A DNA stretch of 64,000 nt from Cellulomonas sp. P24 (GCF_024704385.1 NZ_JAJDFX010000002.1:930001-994000); one strand, 5' to 3'. Shown: positions 33,935 through 43,608, numbered from the stretch's first letter. Made by a program: numbers and translations. The notes: generated from the letters alone by a model not told the origin.

Positions 33935-34960
33935 GAGCGCAGGGAGTTGCCGGGGTGTCACCTCCTGCGGCTCGGGTACAACGGTGAGCCGGGTTCGTGA
34001 CGAGACGGCATCGGAAGGAAGGCGGTGGCCTTCGGCCCACTCGTCGCACTGCTCGGCGACGACGGCGTCGATCAGACGAACGCTCACGGCACGATCCCGC
34101 AGGATCCCCGATGCTGTCGGTGCAGTCACGGACTCCGAGGTCCTGTCGCTCGCCCGAGGCCGCTGGACCATGTCTGATGCGAAGCCTCCCCGGGGAGAGA
34201 GGTGAACGCCAAGCGCCGACGCGGGCCGCTACGAGGTGGTTGGCAACCGCCAACAACCTCGCCGTGACGGTGTCCAGGAGCCGGTCAGACCGGGCGTTCA
34301 TCACGTCGGCATCGGGCTCGCTCTCGACATTCGGCAGCATCGTGGTGCCCCGCGGCCTGGAGGGCGTCGGGGACGGAACGCATCCGACTCACCCCGTTGT
34401 GCGACCGCGCACCGTTCCCAGGAGGCGGCGCGCCGACCACTGCGACAAGCCTCGAGCGCGCGTCAGAGGTCACGCGCGTGGCCCCGGTCGCGCCGCGGGC
34501 GGTCGGGTCCCGGAAGTACGTCAACCATCCGGCACCATCCTCAGCGGTGGACAGGCCGGCTACCAAGCTCTCCCGGCGCCCATCGGCCTTGACCCCTGCG
34601 GCGACCGCCACCGTGATCTCGACGACCCGCACGCCTTCGCGAACCTCAACGACCGGCGCGTAGCCGCGACGGACGTCTCGAGCTCGCGTCCATCGTCCAG
34701 GTGCGGATGGCAGCCGACCTGCTCGGCAGGGTCGGCTGCCACACGCCATCTTGCGCCTACCAGAACCGGATGATCCCCAACGCCTTCACGAGCTTGTCCA
34801 AACGGCCTACGCAGCATGCCCGGGCCCGCGTTCTTCAGCCGCCCGTACAGGAACTCGCCAGGCTCGGACCTGGGGCAGCGGTCGTCGCTGGTTCTCCTCT
34901 CGAGTCGACGTGGTAGGTCACGCAGTCACCGCCGCGATACCTGCGGCGACGCCTCGATCA
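33935..34960 (-). pseudogene. Decayed IS256-family transposase
   Basis: Reading the minus strand right to left, pieces in different frames match the better-preserved IS256-type transposase at 47232-52933. PGEFLYGRLKNAG (about 34820-34870) corresponds to PKLRSGSYFPEWLLTRR; EVREGVRVVEITVAVAAGVK, then DGAGWLTYFRDPTARG and TRVTSDARSRLVAVVGA (34397-34670) correspond to MKVREAGRVVNAAVLVATG, the AWLTFFQDLVARG block and LVTSDAHAGLVAAIGA; and VSVRLIDAVVAEQCDEWAEG (about 34020-34090) corresponds to SVIRLVGAVLAEQHDEWAEG. Several frameshifts and a lost stop make it nonfunctional. It lies in the same orientation as the second copy at the far end of the low-GC island. Confidence 0.8.
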
Positions 34961-35030
34961 AGGCCAGAGCCACACACCGCTCTGCTGGACGTCGCTCACC
35001 TCGTGTCCGCGGCCAGGCCGACCGCCTGAG

Positions 35031-35401
35031 AAGGTGCCGACACCCGCCAGCAGCCGGTTGCGGCGCATGCCGTCACGTGGCGGATCCGCTAGGCTCTCTG
35101 CATCGCAGACGCCCTGGCGGCTGCACGTCTGTGCCGGAAATCGGGACATCTGACCGTTATGGGGGAAATCAGTCACAATGCCTCGGGTAATCATCTTGAG
35201 GGTCAGCACCGCGGGTACCCCTCACGCGGCGGCAACGCCGGGTGCACACCGCGGGTCACAGGTCGATCCCAGACTGGTGAGTCCGAGACACAGGACTGCG
35301 ACGGCTCGGGGCGGTTCACCTGGTCGACATTCCGAGAGTACTCGTGTCGAGCGCCCGAGGAGACTTTTCTCGTACTCGAAGTGTGAATGGAGCGGAAAGT
35401 G
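35031..35401. other. Intergenic region upstream of the low-GC island genes
   Basis: I see no convincing gene in these 370 bases. Base composition changes here: the DNA becomes more AT-rich from about 35100. A TAGGCT -10-like hexamer is at 35090-35095, too far from the gene to be a leaderless promoter. GGAG 10 bases before 35402 is the ribosome site of the next gene. Confidence 0.5.
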
Positions 35402-36328
35402 ATGGCCGGCACGCGAGTCCTCGTCACAGGCGCCTCGGGCGTCGCTGGCCGAGCCGTCGTTCATGAACTGAAGAGATCTGGGTACGAGGCCATCGGCGTC
35501 GACTCCGCCCGGGCAGACCTGACGCGCAAGGAACAAGCTGAGGAACTGCTCGAGACCATCCACCCGGACTATGTCATCCATCTCGCCGGACGGGTCCACG
35601 GTCTCATGGGGAACATCCACTCCCAGGGCGACGCGTTCTACGACAACATCCAGATCAACACGAATGTTGTGGAAGCCAGTCGCAAAGTGGGTGTCGAGAA
35701 GATCGTCGCCATGGGATCCACCGCTGTCTACTCCGACAGCGTCTCACTTCCAATGCGCGAAGATGATCTTTGGCTCGGAGCGCCGCACGACTCCGAACGG
35801 GGTTACGCTCATGCGAAGCGCGCCATGGAAGCCCAGCTAGAAGCGTATCGCGACCAGTACGGTATGGATTTCGCATTTGTCGTGTCCACCAACCTGTATG
35901 GTCCGGGAGACAAGTTCGACGAAGCACACGGGCACGTCCTCCCGTCCCTGGTGTCGAAGGTCTATCGCGCACAGACCAGCGGTGAGCCCCTTGAGGTCTG
36001 GGGCACCGGGAACGCCACTCGCGACTTCCTGTACTCGGCCGATGCCGCCTCAGCGATCCGCACGATCCTCGAACACTACTCCGGTGTCATTAATCTGGCC
36101 ACAGGGGTGTCTGTCACGATTCGCGAGGCAGTTGAGACGCTCGTTAGGGTCTCCGGCTATTCCGGAACCGTGACTTGGGACGCATCAAAACCCGACGGGC
36201 AGCACGCGCGATCCTATGACATCTCACGCCTGAAGGCTCTGGGCTGGGCGCCCGAGTTCACGCTCGAACAGGGACTCGCCGAAACACACCGATGGTATGT
36301 TGAGAATTTCGCGACCGCCCGTCGATAG
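35402..36328 (+). CDS. GDP-L-fucose synthase-like NAD-dependent epimerase/reductase
   Basis: A 308-residue short-chain dehydrogenase; ATG 35402 has GGAG at the right distance (ATG 35387 is in frame five codons upstream). Motifs: VLVTGASGVAGRAVVHEL, the Fcl-type HLAGRVHGLMGN, the catalytic YAHAKRAMEAQ and, most telling, VSTNLYGPGDKFDEAHGHV, which is the GDP-fucose synthase signature. Fcl epimerises and reduces GDP-4-keto-6-deoxy-mannose, the product of Gmd; Gmd-type genes lie at 58-60 kb. Other 3,5-epimerase/4-reductases of GDP-hexoses remain possible. Codon use is clearly less GC-rich than in the core genes. Confidence 0.75.
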   Translation: MAGTRVLVTGASGVAGRAVVHELKRSGYEAIGVDSARADLTRKEQAEELLETIHPDYVIHLAGRVHGLMGNIHSQGDAFYDNIQINTNVVEASRKVGVEKIVAMGSTAVYSDSVSLPMREDDLWLGAPHDSERGYAHAKRAMEAQLEAYRDQYGMDFAFVVSTNLYGPGDKFDEAHGHVLPSLVSKVYRAQTSGEPLEVWGTGNATRDFLYSADAASAIRTILEHYSGVINLATGVSVTIREAVETLVRVSGYSGTVTWDASKPDGQHARSYDISRLKALGWAPEFTLEQGLAETHRWYVENFATARR

Positions 36329-36451
36329 TGGCGCGAGCGAACGGCGCATCCCTCACGTTCAGCGTCCTCACACACCGGTTCCCTGCGTGGTCGCGCACTC
36401 CCTCAGACGGGCCGGCCTGTGCACCACCGTTCTCCGTACGAGAGGCACGCC

Positions 36452-37621
36452 ATGACAGTGAGGTCCTTCTCCCAGAACTTCGAAGACATCCTTCTCTGGC
36501 GCGCTCTCGGAAACGTTGCCAGCGGACGTTACGTCGACGTAGGAGCGGGGCACCCAGAGCACAACTCCGTCACGAAGCTCTTCTACGACGCAGGCTGGTC
36601 GGGAATCAACATCGAACCGCTGCCGTCCCTTGCCGACGCGCTCACGGCCAAGAGACCCCGAGACGTAACGATCCAGGCCGCCGTCAGCTCGAGGAACATC
36701 GATTCGATTGACCTCACCGTCGTCGACTCGTGGGACGAGCTATCGACGACTGTGGCGGACCGTGCTGACCGCCTGCGGGCTGAAGGGCGGGCGCTCTCGA
36801 CCATGAGCGTTCCCGTGGTCCGCCTGGACAACACGCTCGCCGCGCACGGGGTGCGCGACATCCAGTTCCTCAAGATCGACGTCGAGGGCGCCGAGCTAGA
36901 TGTCCTGCTTACACTCGACCTGACCAAGACTCGGCCCTGGATCATCGTCGTCGAGGTCGTCTCCGGCAGTTCGAGCTCGAGCGACCGGCAGGATATTCGC
37001 GACCACCTCGAGAGCCACGACTACGTTCATTCGTACTTCGACGGCCTGAACGACTTCTACGTCGCCAGTGAGTTCGCGGGCGATCTCCTAGCACATTTTA
37101 CGACGCCTGTGAACGTGACCGACGACTTCATCGTCGTCTCGGGCACGGACCACGTCATGATCGAGCTCATCGGCGAGAAGCTGGGCATGAACTCGCCGGT
37201 ACAACCGAGCGAGGCCGTCCAGAGGGTAGAGGCGACAATCCGCGACAGAATCGGTTTCGAGAATCAGTTGCGCGAAGTCGAGGCCGAGCGGGAGCAGTTC
37301 AGGGAGCGTGAAGCCGGCCTTCTGGCGTCCCTCCGGAGTCTCCAGCTCACCGTTGACGCCCTTGAGCAGTCCTCTTTCGAGCGTGAACGCATGGTGGCGT
37401 GGTACGCCGCCGAGGTCGAGAACCTCCGGAGGAGCGCACGCCGCCACGAAGAGGCGGCTGCGGCACGTGCGCACGATCAGGCCGTTCACGCACAGGCGAA
37501 GGAGCGCGATCTGCAGAGCCGTCTTGACGACGTGCTAGGAAGCACCTCGTGGCGGATCACGCTGCCGCTGCGGGTAGTTCGCCGCCCCAGAACCTATCTG
37601 AAGACATTGGCGGACAGATGA
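36452..37621 (+). CDS. FkbM family methyltransferase with C-terminal coiled coil
   Basis: A 389-residue protein; ATG 36452 has GAGAGG upstream. Residues 1-220 are an SAM-dependent FkbM domain: SFSQNFEDILLWRALG, GRYVDVGAGHPEHNSVTKLF, WSGINIEPLPSLADAL, and FLKIDVEGAELDVLLTLDL. Such enzymes O-methylate sugars. Residues 270-370 are a heptad-like coiled coil (LREVEAEREQFREREAGLL), and the end STSWRITLPLRVVRRP is the motif often found behind coiled coils in glycan-cluster proteins. A second FkbM gene of the same design is at 60109. The stop overlaps the next start (ATGA). Confidence 0.85.
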   Translation: MTVRSFSQNFEDILLWRALGNVASGRYVDVGAGHPEHNSVTKLFYDAGWSGINIEPLPSLADALTAKRPRDVTIQAAVSSRNIDSIDLTVVDSWDELSTTVADRADRLRAEGRALSTMSVPVVRLDNTLAAHGVRDIQFLKIDVEGAELDVLLTLDLTKTRPWIIVVEVVSGSSSSSDRQDIRDHLESHDYVHSYFDGLNDFYVASEFAGDLLAHFTTPVNVTDDFIVVSGTDHVMIELIGEKLGMNSPVQPSEAVQRVEATIRDRIGFENQLREVEAEREQFREREAGLLASLRSLQLTVDALEQSSFERERMVAWYAAEVENLRRSARRHEEAAAARAHDQAVHAQAKERDLQSRLDDVLGSTSWRITLPLRVVRRPRTYLKTLADR

Positions 37622-39798
37622 CGCTCGAGGTCACGCCCCCGTCCGGCCACGGGATCTGCGTCATGGGCCGGCGCGCGTTCGGCACCGGCATCGGCCACCT
37701 GACAGAGTCTCTCTTCGAGCTCCTTGCGCGTAAGTACGACATCCGGCTGTGGGACATTCATGCCCCGTTCGCACCGGGCGAGGTCGTTCGCTTGACGAAC
37801 GGGCGCGAGATACTGCTTGCCGATGATCTCGACAGCTTCGCCGTATACATTTATGCAGACGTACTGTGGAACGGCACGAGTTTCACGGAGTATGTCGCAC
37901 CACCTGCGACGGGGTACCGGATCGCCTACCTCGCTTTCGACTCCGACCACCTCCCACCCGAGTGGGTCGAGATTCTCAACCGCGACTTCGACTCCGTGTA
38001 CTTCACCTCGGATCACCTCGTCGACGTCGCTCGAGACTCCGGAGTCAGGATCGAGATCGGCGCACTGCCGCTCGCCTTGGACATCGAGGCGCAGATCGCC
38101 AAGCGATACCGCCCCGTCGCCGGGCGCCGCGTGCGATTCGGAACACTTTCGGCCTACCACCCCCGGAAGGGACTTGAGGCGCTGGTCTCGGCATTCCTTC
38201 GGGAGTTCGGCGACTCGACCGAGGCGGAACTTGTCATCCACTCGAACGTGGCAATCGGCGAGACGGCATCGGCAGTCCGATCAATGGTCGAGGTTGCTCG
38301 GTCCGGAAATGTGATCCTGTCGACGGACAACCTTGCGGAGCGGGACAAGAACGAGTTGCTCGAGTCGTTCGACATCTATGTCAACGCGTCGGCAGGCGAG
38401 GGCTACTCGGTAGGACCGCGAGAGGCGCTCGCACTGGGGAAGAGTCTCGTCATCACGGACCTTGGAGCACACCGACCACTATTCGGCCCGGCCGGAGTCT
38501 TCAGGGTCGATACGCTCCATGACTCTCCCGCGATCTATCCTGAGATCGACAACCGCCAGTTCGGCTACCAACGCGTGCCTGATCCCGAGTCACTGCGCAT
38601 GGGCCTCCGCGCCGCGTTTGACTTCGTCAGATCCGATGCAGCTGTGACCTCCGCTGGAGATCGCAAACGATTGGCCTCAGAATTCTCCCTCGGCGCCCTC
38701 GAGCGCTCGTACTGGGCATTCGTGGACCCGGACTCACTTGCCCTGAGACGTGAGAACGCGCCGAGCCGGCACGCGCGGCTCCCTGCGGGGCACCAGTCTT
38801 CCATCCGTGTTCGTGCAGGCCGGCACGGGAAGTCCCTCGGCGCCACGAAGCTCGTCGTGCCTGCCCATGACGGAGGGTTCTTCTCCCTCTACAACACGTA
38901 TGTCAGCCACCTCGTCTGGAGCTTGCGCGATTCACCCCAGCAAATGGTGGTCCCTGACTGGGACGCCGGTCGACTTCTAGAACGCATTGGTCCTGACGGA
39001 CCCGTCAGCTACTGCTACAGCAGACCCGAGCAGGGCAACCTCTGGAACCACCTGTTCGAGCCGCCCTACGACCTCACGTCATCCGAACTCGACGACCGAC
39101 AGTTCTTGTGGGACGGCTCGCAAGAGCCAGCGAACTTCTTCAACGAGTCACGCGAACCGCTTCTCACCTACGTTCATGCATATCGCCTGTACGCAAGCCC
39201 CGACTTCATGCGGATTCGGCGCCAGTACGAGAGCGCCACGCGCGAGCACGTCAGGCTTCTTCCCCCGCTCCAGGCGGAGCTTGACGGATTCCTCCACAAG
39301 AATCGCGACGGCAGGTTCCTGGTAGCGGCTCACGTCAAGCATCCGAGTCACGCCGTCGAACAGCCCGACGGTACGATCGCGGATCGCCACACCTACGTCG
39401 ACCTGGTCCGTCGTGCGGTCGCGGAACGTGGAATCCGCGAGGCCAGTGAAGACTGGGCCGTCTTCCTCGCCACCGAGCAGGATCGCGTCGTTCAGCTGTT
39501 CCGCGAGGAGTTCGGCGACCACGTCATTCAGTTTGCAGATGTTCAACGCATCCCGAGCGAGACGGACACGCAGTTCGACGAGCTTGAGGACCATGAGAAG
39601 ATCGCAGATGGTCACCAACTTCAGCACATCATGGCAACCGACACGTCGCTCTGGAACCCGCGCCTGGCGTGGGAGGTGATCCGCGACGCTCGGGTGATGG
39701 CCTCGGCCGACGTGCTGTTCCACGCCGTCTCAAACGTCGCGACCGCGGTCTCGTTCATGAACCATCGTGTCGATATGAGGTTCGCGGCCGTCTCGTAG
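37618..39798 (+). CDS. Bifunctional glycosyltransferase: GT4-like plus fucosyltransferase-like domain
   Basis: A 726-residue protein coupled to the FkbM gene by ATGA. Residues 1-380 are a GT-B transferase: GRRAFGTGIGHLTESLFEL, FGTLSAYHPRKGLEALVSAF, LVIHSNVAIGETASAVRSM and NASAGEGYSVGPREALALGK. From about 425 a second, unrelated domain begins: KLVVPAHDGGFFSLYNTYVS, WNHLFEPPYDLTSSELDD, FLVAAHVKHPSHAVEQPDG, WAVFLATEQDRVVQLFREEF, and MASADVLFHAVSNVATAVSF. The H-V-K-H motif, the V-F-L-A-T-E-Q element and the C-terminal D-V-L-F block recall GT23/NodZ and O-fucosyltransferases that use GDP-fucose. The adjacent Fcl-like gene fits. The second domain assignment is by motif only. Confidence 0.65.
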   Translation: MTLEVTPPSGHGICVMGRRAFGTGIGHLTESLFELLARKYDIRLWDIHAPFAPGEVVRLTNGREILLADDLDSFAVYIYADVLWNGTSFTEYVAPPATGYRIAYLAFDSDHLPPEWVEILNRDFDSVYFTSDHLVDVARDSGVRIEIGALPLALDIEAQIAKRYRPVAGRRVRFGTLSAYHPRKGLEALVSAFLREFGDSTEAELVIHSNVAIGETASAVRSMVEVARSGNVILSTDNLAERDKNELLESFDIYVNASAGEGYSVGPREALALGKSLVITDLGAHRPLFGPAGVFRVDTLHDSPAIYPEIDNRQFGYQRVPDPESLRMGLRAAFDFVRSDAAVTSAGDRKRLASEFSLGALERSYWAFVDPDSLALRRENAPSRHARLPAGHQSSIRVRAGRHGKSLGATKLVVPAHDGGFFSLYNTYVSHLVWSLRDSPQQMVVPDWDAGRLLERIGPDGPVSYCYSRPEQGNLWNHLFEPPYDLTSSELDDRQFLWDGSQEPANFFNESREPLLTYVHAYRLYASPDFMRIRRQYESATREHVRLLPPLQAELDGFLHKNRDGRFLVAAHVKHPSHAVEQPDGTIADRHTYVDLVRRAVAERGIREASEDWAVFLATEQDRVVQLFREEFGDHVIQFADVQRIPSETDTQFDELEDHEKIADGHQLQHIMATDTSLWNPRLAWEVIRDARVMASADVLFHAVSNVATAVSFMNHRVDMRFAAVS

Positions 39799-40126
39799 CA
39801 GTCCACGCGAACTTTCGCACCGAACGCCCTAAAGTTCCGTGCGCCGATTTCCATGTCGCGACACTCGCTGTAGCCGCCCTCCGCCGAGGAGATGGACCAG
39901 CCAGCACCGAACCCCGCGTTGCTGGCACCTCCCAGATCGAGGTGCAGTCCGGATTGACGCGGCAGTCCCGGGACAGAGCTTCAAGCCTCCTGAGGATGAA
40001 GGCTCCTGCGCGCTCCTCCTGAGAGGATCTTGGCGTGAACGACGCTGCCATCGCCGCTCGCACAACAGGCACCGCGACCGCACCAATCCCAGAAACTTGC
40101 ATCGAACTCCCGGCGCAAGTCTCGTG
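39799..40126. other. Gap without a convincing gene
   Basis: About 330 bases between convergent genes. A short plus-strand frame from GTG 40034 has a GAGAGGATC site but looks like random coding and overlaps the GtrA gene. No repeat or hairpin of note was seen. Confidence 0.4.
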
Positions 40127-40516
40127 TCACGCACCCAACCGCTTCCGCCGGAACACCAAGCGGTTCAGCAGAAGATAGTTCCAACACGCGATCAGTGCCA
40201 TGCAACCGATCTTGGAGACCCACGGACGCACACCTTCTGCAGTCAACTCGTGGATGATCACCGAAGACGCCAGAGCGTTGAAGGCCGCGAGAGTGAGATA
40301 GGCACCGAACTGGCTTCCCAATCCGAGCAGGTGCTCCCCGGCGAACGACCACCGACGATATCCAAGAAAACTCGTGGTCATGCCAAGAACGAAACTCATG
40401 ACATTGGCGAACACCGGATCGACACCGACGAGTACCAGGCTTTCAAAAGCGATGAACTCCAGTGTCGCGGCCGCCCCCCCTACAACGAGGAAGCGAATCA
40501 CTCGCGCCGTGAACAT
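40127..40516 (-). CDS. GtrA family membrane protein
   Basis: A 129-residue protein with four helices: IRFLVVGGAAATLEFIAFE, VFANVMSFVLGMTTSFLGY, FGAYLTLAAFNALASSVII and IGCMALIACWNYLLLNRLVF, ending RRKRLGA. This is the GtrA pattern, linked to translocation or modification of polyprenyl-phosphate sugars, usually with a GtrB-type GT2 such as the one at 43605. ATG 40516 has only a weak GAGG site; the frame stays open upstream to 40870 but that part is not GtrA-like. It faces away from the neighbouring operon. Confidence 0.85.
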   Translation of the reverse strand: MFTARVIRFLVVGGAAATLEFIAFESLVLVGVDPVFANVMSFVLGMTTSFLGYRRWSFAGEHLLGLGSQFGAYLTLAAFNALASSVIIHELTAEGVRPWVSKIGCMALIACWNYLLLNRLVFRRKRLGA

Positions 40517-40868
40517 GACCTCAGAGCCTACCGGCAGTTCAGTCCCCCCGCGCACGTGCCCGCGAGAGCCTCGCTCGCGCCGGTTGCGCTCCGGGTCGGC
40601 ATCAACAGGACGGGCCACCAGTAGCGACCTCCCGTCTGCTGGAAGCTCACGGTCGCTTCGAGGCTCCTCGGGAGGCAAGACCGAGGACATCTCGGCAGGA
40701 ACGGCACGTCCGCCGCGCCCCTCGCCGCACGCTTCGCCATACGTTCGAAACGTCCCGCAACAAGCCTTGGCCGACCTCGGGCACCGTCCATGATGCGGTA
40801 ACATCTGGAACCAGTTGCCAAACTGGGTCTCGATAGCCGACGACCAGACTAGACGAACGGGGTGGCGC
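40517..40868. other. Divergent intergenic region with inverted repeat
   Basis: A 352-base region between GtrA (minus) and the nucleotidyltransferase operon (plus). It contains CCAGTT-gcca-AACTGG (40811-40826), a perfect inverted repeat 43 bases before the operon start, which is a candidate operator, and GGGGTGG as the ribosome site. A minus-strand frame runs through the region but has no recognisable domain. Confidence 0.45.
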
Positions 40869-41570
40869 ATGCGCTACGGCTTCATCCTGGCGGGCGGAAC
40901 GGGAACGCGACTGCGGCCGTACACCTTCGTTCTTCCGAAACCTCTGATTCCACTTGGCGGCGAGTCCATTATCGAGCGAGTTCTTCGGTCGTTCCAGAAT
41001 GCCGGGCTGGAACACGTCGCGATCAGTCTCGGCTACCTGGGGCACCTGGTCGAGGCCGTCATCGGAGATGGATCGAAGCACGCAGTGAATGTCACCTACA
41101 CCAGGGAAGAACAACCGCTGGGCACAGCAGGGGCGCTGAAGCTCATTCCTTTCGACCTGCGCGACGACGATATCGTGTTGGTCGTCAACGGCGACACGTT
41201 GACGTCGCTCGACATGGGCGAGTTGCTGACCTGGTTCGAGTGCACTGGCGCCGATGCGGCCATGGTTTGCGTCGAGCGCGAAGTCAAGATTGACTATGGC
41301 GTCGTCACTGCTGACGAGCAAGGGAACCTTGTGAGCATCAGCGAGAAGCCAACGACCTTGAACCAGCTGAGCACCGGCATCAATGTCATCAGCGGACGTG
41401 CGCTGCGGACCCTACCTGAAGGGCGCACCGACATGCCCGAGTTCCTCATGGATCTGGTCGCGAACGGCCATCGCGTGGTCTGCCGTACCGTGTCCGACCT
41501 CTGGATGGACCTCGGACGGGTGGAGGACCTCGCGGCCGCGAACGATCTGATTGAGCGCGGGCTCATATGA
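40869..41570 (+). CDS. Sugar-phosphate nucleotidyltransferase
   Basis: A 233-residue enzyme with the NTP-transferase fold: YGFILAGGTGTRLRPYTFVL then PKPLIPLGGESIIERVL, TREEQPLGTAGALKLIPF, VVNGDTLTSLDMGELL, and the end DLWMDLGRVEDLAAANDLI. Length and motifs fit CDP-, dTDP- or GDP-sugar pyrophosphorylases of the RfbF/HddC/MPG1 group; the sugar and nucleotide cannot be told. It starts the coupled five-gene operon 40869-46992 and probably makes the NDP-sugar that the next two gene products modify. Confidence 0.82.
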   Translation: MRYGFILAGGTGTRLRPYTFVLPKPLIPLGGESIIERVLRSFQNAGLEHVAISLGYLGHLVEAVIGDGSKHAVNVTYTREEQPLGTAGALKLIPFDLRDDDIVLVVNGDTLTSLDMGELLTWFECTGADAAMVCVEREVKIDYGVVTADEQGNLVSISEKPTTLNQLSTGINVISGRALRTLPEGRTDMPEFLMDLVANGHRVVCRTVSDLWMDLGRVEDLAAANDLIERGLI

Positions 41571-42433
41571 GTGGGGTCATCCTCATCGGTGCATCGGGAT
41601 GGATAGGGCGCGAAGTCGGCAACCGGTTGCCTGACAGCACAACGGTGCCCGCTGAATCGGTTCTCGAATCCCGCGGCGACGCGCTGCGGCCATTTCTCGA
41701 GGACGGCGAGAGCGTCGTGATCAACGCGGCCGGCTCGCGATATGGCCCGCTGGAGACCATGCGGAGGTACAACGCCGACCTTCCTGAAATTCTTGCGCAA
41801 CAAGTCGCACGATTCGGCGGGCACCTCGTTCACATCAGCTCCGCGGCCGAGTATGGGTTGGAGCAACCGGGAGGCCTCTGCCACGAGGACGCCGTGGCAG
41901 CGCCGACCTCGGACTACGGGCGCACGAAGTTGTCTGGGACAAGGGCCGTACTCGACTTGCACGAGGCCTCCGTACTGCGCGTATTCAATATCGCCGCAAG
42001 CGAGCCGCAGGAGGGAAGTGCGTTCGCCGACATCATTGAACGGGTCGCGCGCGCCGTCGCCACCCATGCGGATGCTCAACTGTTGTCGGCTGGCACCGTC
42101 CGTGACTGGGTCAGTCTTCAGTTCGTGTGTGAGAGCATCGCCTATGCGGCAGACAGACGCCCAGCGGGGCTCTACAACATCTGTTCTGGCACTGGTGTGA
42201 GAATTGGAGACGCCGTAGAAGTGGCACTCGCAGAGCTGGCGCCCACATCGAACGTCAGGAACCTCGAGCGTTTCCCGAGCACTACGGTGATTGGAGTCCC
42301 CGATCGCTGGACGGGAGTCTCGGGTCTCAGCCAGGCCCTTGGGGCCTCGGCTCTCGCGAAGGTCGTGATACGCGCAGCATCTGACCGCGCGTACGAACAC
42401 ACCGCCGACATGGGAGACAAATGGAGTTCTTAG
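41567..42433 (+). CDS. NAD-dependent epimerase/dehydratase
   Basis: A 288-residue short-chain dehydrogenase overlapping its upstream neighbour by ATGA. Motifs: VILIGASGWIGREVGNRL (cofactor site), NAAGSRYGPLETMRRYNADL, HISSAAEYGLEQPGGL, catalytic YGRTKLSGTR and GTVRDWVSLQFVCESIAYAA. The substrate is an NDP-sugar, probably the product of the preceding nucleotidyltransferase. It overlaps the next gene by 13 bases. Confidence 0.8.
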   Translation: MSGVILIGASGWIGREVGNRLPDSTTVPAESVLESRGDALRPFLEDGESVVINAAGSRYGPLETMRRYNADLPEILAQQVARFGGHLVHISSAAEYGLEQPGGLCHEDAVAAPTSDYGRTKLSGTRAVLDLHEASVLRVFNIAASEPQEGSAFADIIERVARAVATHADAQLLSAGTVRDWVSLQFVCESIAYAADRRPAGLYNICSGTGVRIGDAVEVALAELAPTSNVRNLERFPSTTVIGVPDRWTGVSGLSQALGASALAKVVIRAASDRAYEHTADMGDKWSS

Positions 42434-43608
42434 GACGCAACCTTGACGCGCTAGGACAGGTAGTCACCGGCCGCACGACCTCGCTCTTCGCTCCTGCTCT
42501 GTCCACCATGTCACCACTGATCACGGAGACCTATCGCGGATCACGGGTTCTCGTCACGGGTGGAGCGGGATTCATCGGGGCCGCGACCCTCCGCCTGCTG
42601 CTCGCCCACAGACCAGCGAAGGTCGTCGTCGCCGACATATGGGAGAACGGTCTTGCGGAGCTGGTCCGCGACTTGCGAGCCGAAGGCTCTGTGCCCGACG
42701 GAACGATTCTTGAACCCCGCCTGGTGGACGTGACAGGTCCACTGATTGATCGCGTGGTACGCGATGACGGACCGTTCGATGTTGTGCTCGCGTTTGCGGC
42801 AGCGAAACACGTCCGGACAGAGCGAGACGCCATTTCTGCGTTGCAGATGTTGAACGTCAACATCAACGGTACCTATCGCGTACTGAAAGCAGCCGCGGAA
42901 AGCAACCCCGATTGTCGCCTCTTCATGGTGTCAACAGACAAGGCTGCTGACCCGTCGAGCTTGATGGGCGCAAGCAAGCGCGTCATGGAGGAGCTCGTCA
43001 TGAGCGAGCTGCCCAGCGTGACGACGACTCGATTCGCCAACGTCGCCTTCTCCACCGGATCGCTCCTTGAGAACTGGCTCATCCGGCTTGGCCGGCATCA
43101 CGCACTTCCGGTGCCCGCTAATACACAGAGGTACTTCGTCCGGCAGGCCGAGGCCGGTCAGATCTGCCTCTTGGCGTCGATCGCGGAGCCGGGCTCGATC
43201 ATCGTACCGAGCGATAATGCCATCGACTCGGTGGAACTCACTCTTGCCCTGGAGCGCATGCTTGATTTCCTGGAGATTCCTCGGCGGGAGGTCCAGCTGT
43301 CGGAGGCTGCCGGCCATAGCGACGATAGGACGGCGCGCGTCTTGATCACGGCGCGCGACACGGCTGGAGAGAAGTCCGCGGAGGTATTCGTCGGCTCGTC
43401 TGAACAGCGCGTTGCCTGGCTTCCGGGGCTTGACTTCGTTCGATCTACACTGCCTCGACGGGACTGTCGGGACCTGGCCCGCTGGATCGAGCATGCAACC
43501 CGCGCGGAACCCGGACCCGGAATCGACGAGATTCTTTCGCGCGTAGAGGAAGCGGTACCTGAGTTCGTGCACGTCACGAGCGGTCTTCGCCTGGACGACC
43601 GGATATGA
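42421..43608 (+). CDS. NDP-sugar 4,6-dehydratase-like protein (FlaA1/PglF/WbpM type)
   Basis: A 395-residue protein. SRVLVTGGAGFIGAATLRL is the NAD site near 40; VVLAFAAAKHVRTERDAIS and FMVSTDKAADPSSLMGASKR follow. In the last motif the catalytic position normally filled by Tyr is Met (M-G-A-S-K), exactly as in the FlaA1/PglF/CapD group of UDP-HexNAc 4,6-dehydratases. No membrane helices are fused, so it is the short, soluble form. Later SAEVFVGSSEQRVAWLPGL fits the C-terminal extension. Together with the two preceding genes it points to a 6-deoxy-amino or 6-deoxy sugar route. Confidence 0.8.
   Translation: MEFLGRNLDALGQVVTGRTTSLFAPALSTMSPLITETYRGSRVLVTGGAGFIGAATLRLLLAHRPAKVVVADIWENGLAELVRDLRAEGSVPDGTILEPRLVDVTGPLIDRVVRDDGPFDVVLAFAAAKHVRTERDAISALQMLNVNINGTYRVLKAAAESNPDCRLFMVSTDKAADPSSLMGASKRVMEELVMSELPSVTTTRFANVAFSTGSLLENWLIRLGRHHALPVPANTQRYFVRQAEAGQICLLASIAEPGSIIVPSDNAIDSVELTLALERMLDFLEIPRREVQLSEAAGHSDDRTARVLITARDTAGEKSAEVFVGSSEQRVAWLPGLDFVRSTLPRRDCRDLARWIEHATRAEPGPGIDEILSRVEEAVPEFVHVTSGLRLDDRI

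Noticed and set aside
40034-40180. Short plus-strand ORF with a GAGAGGATC site
   Set aside because: About 48 residues, no similarity, and it overlaps the 3' end of the GtrA gene.
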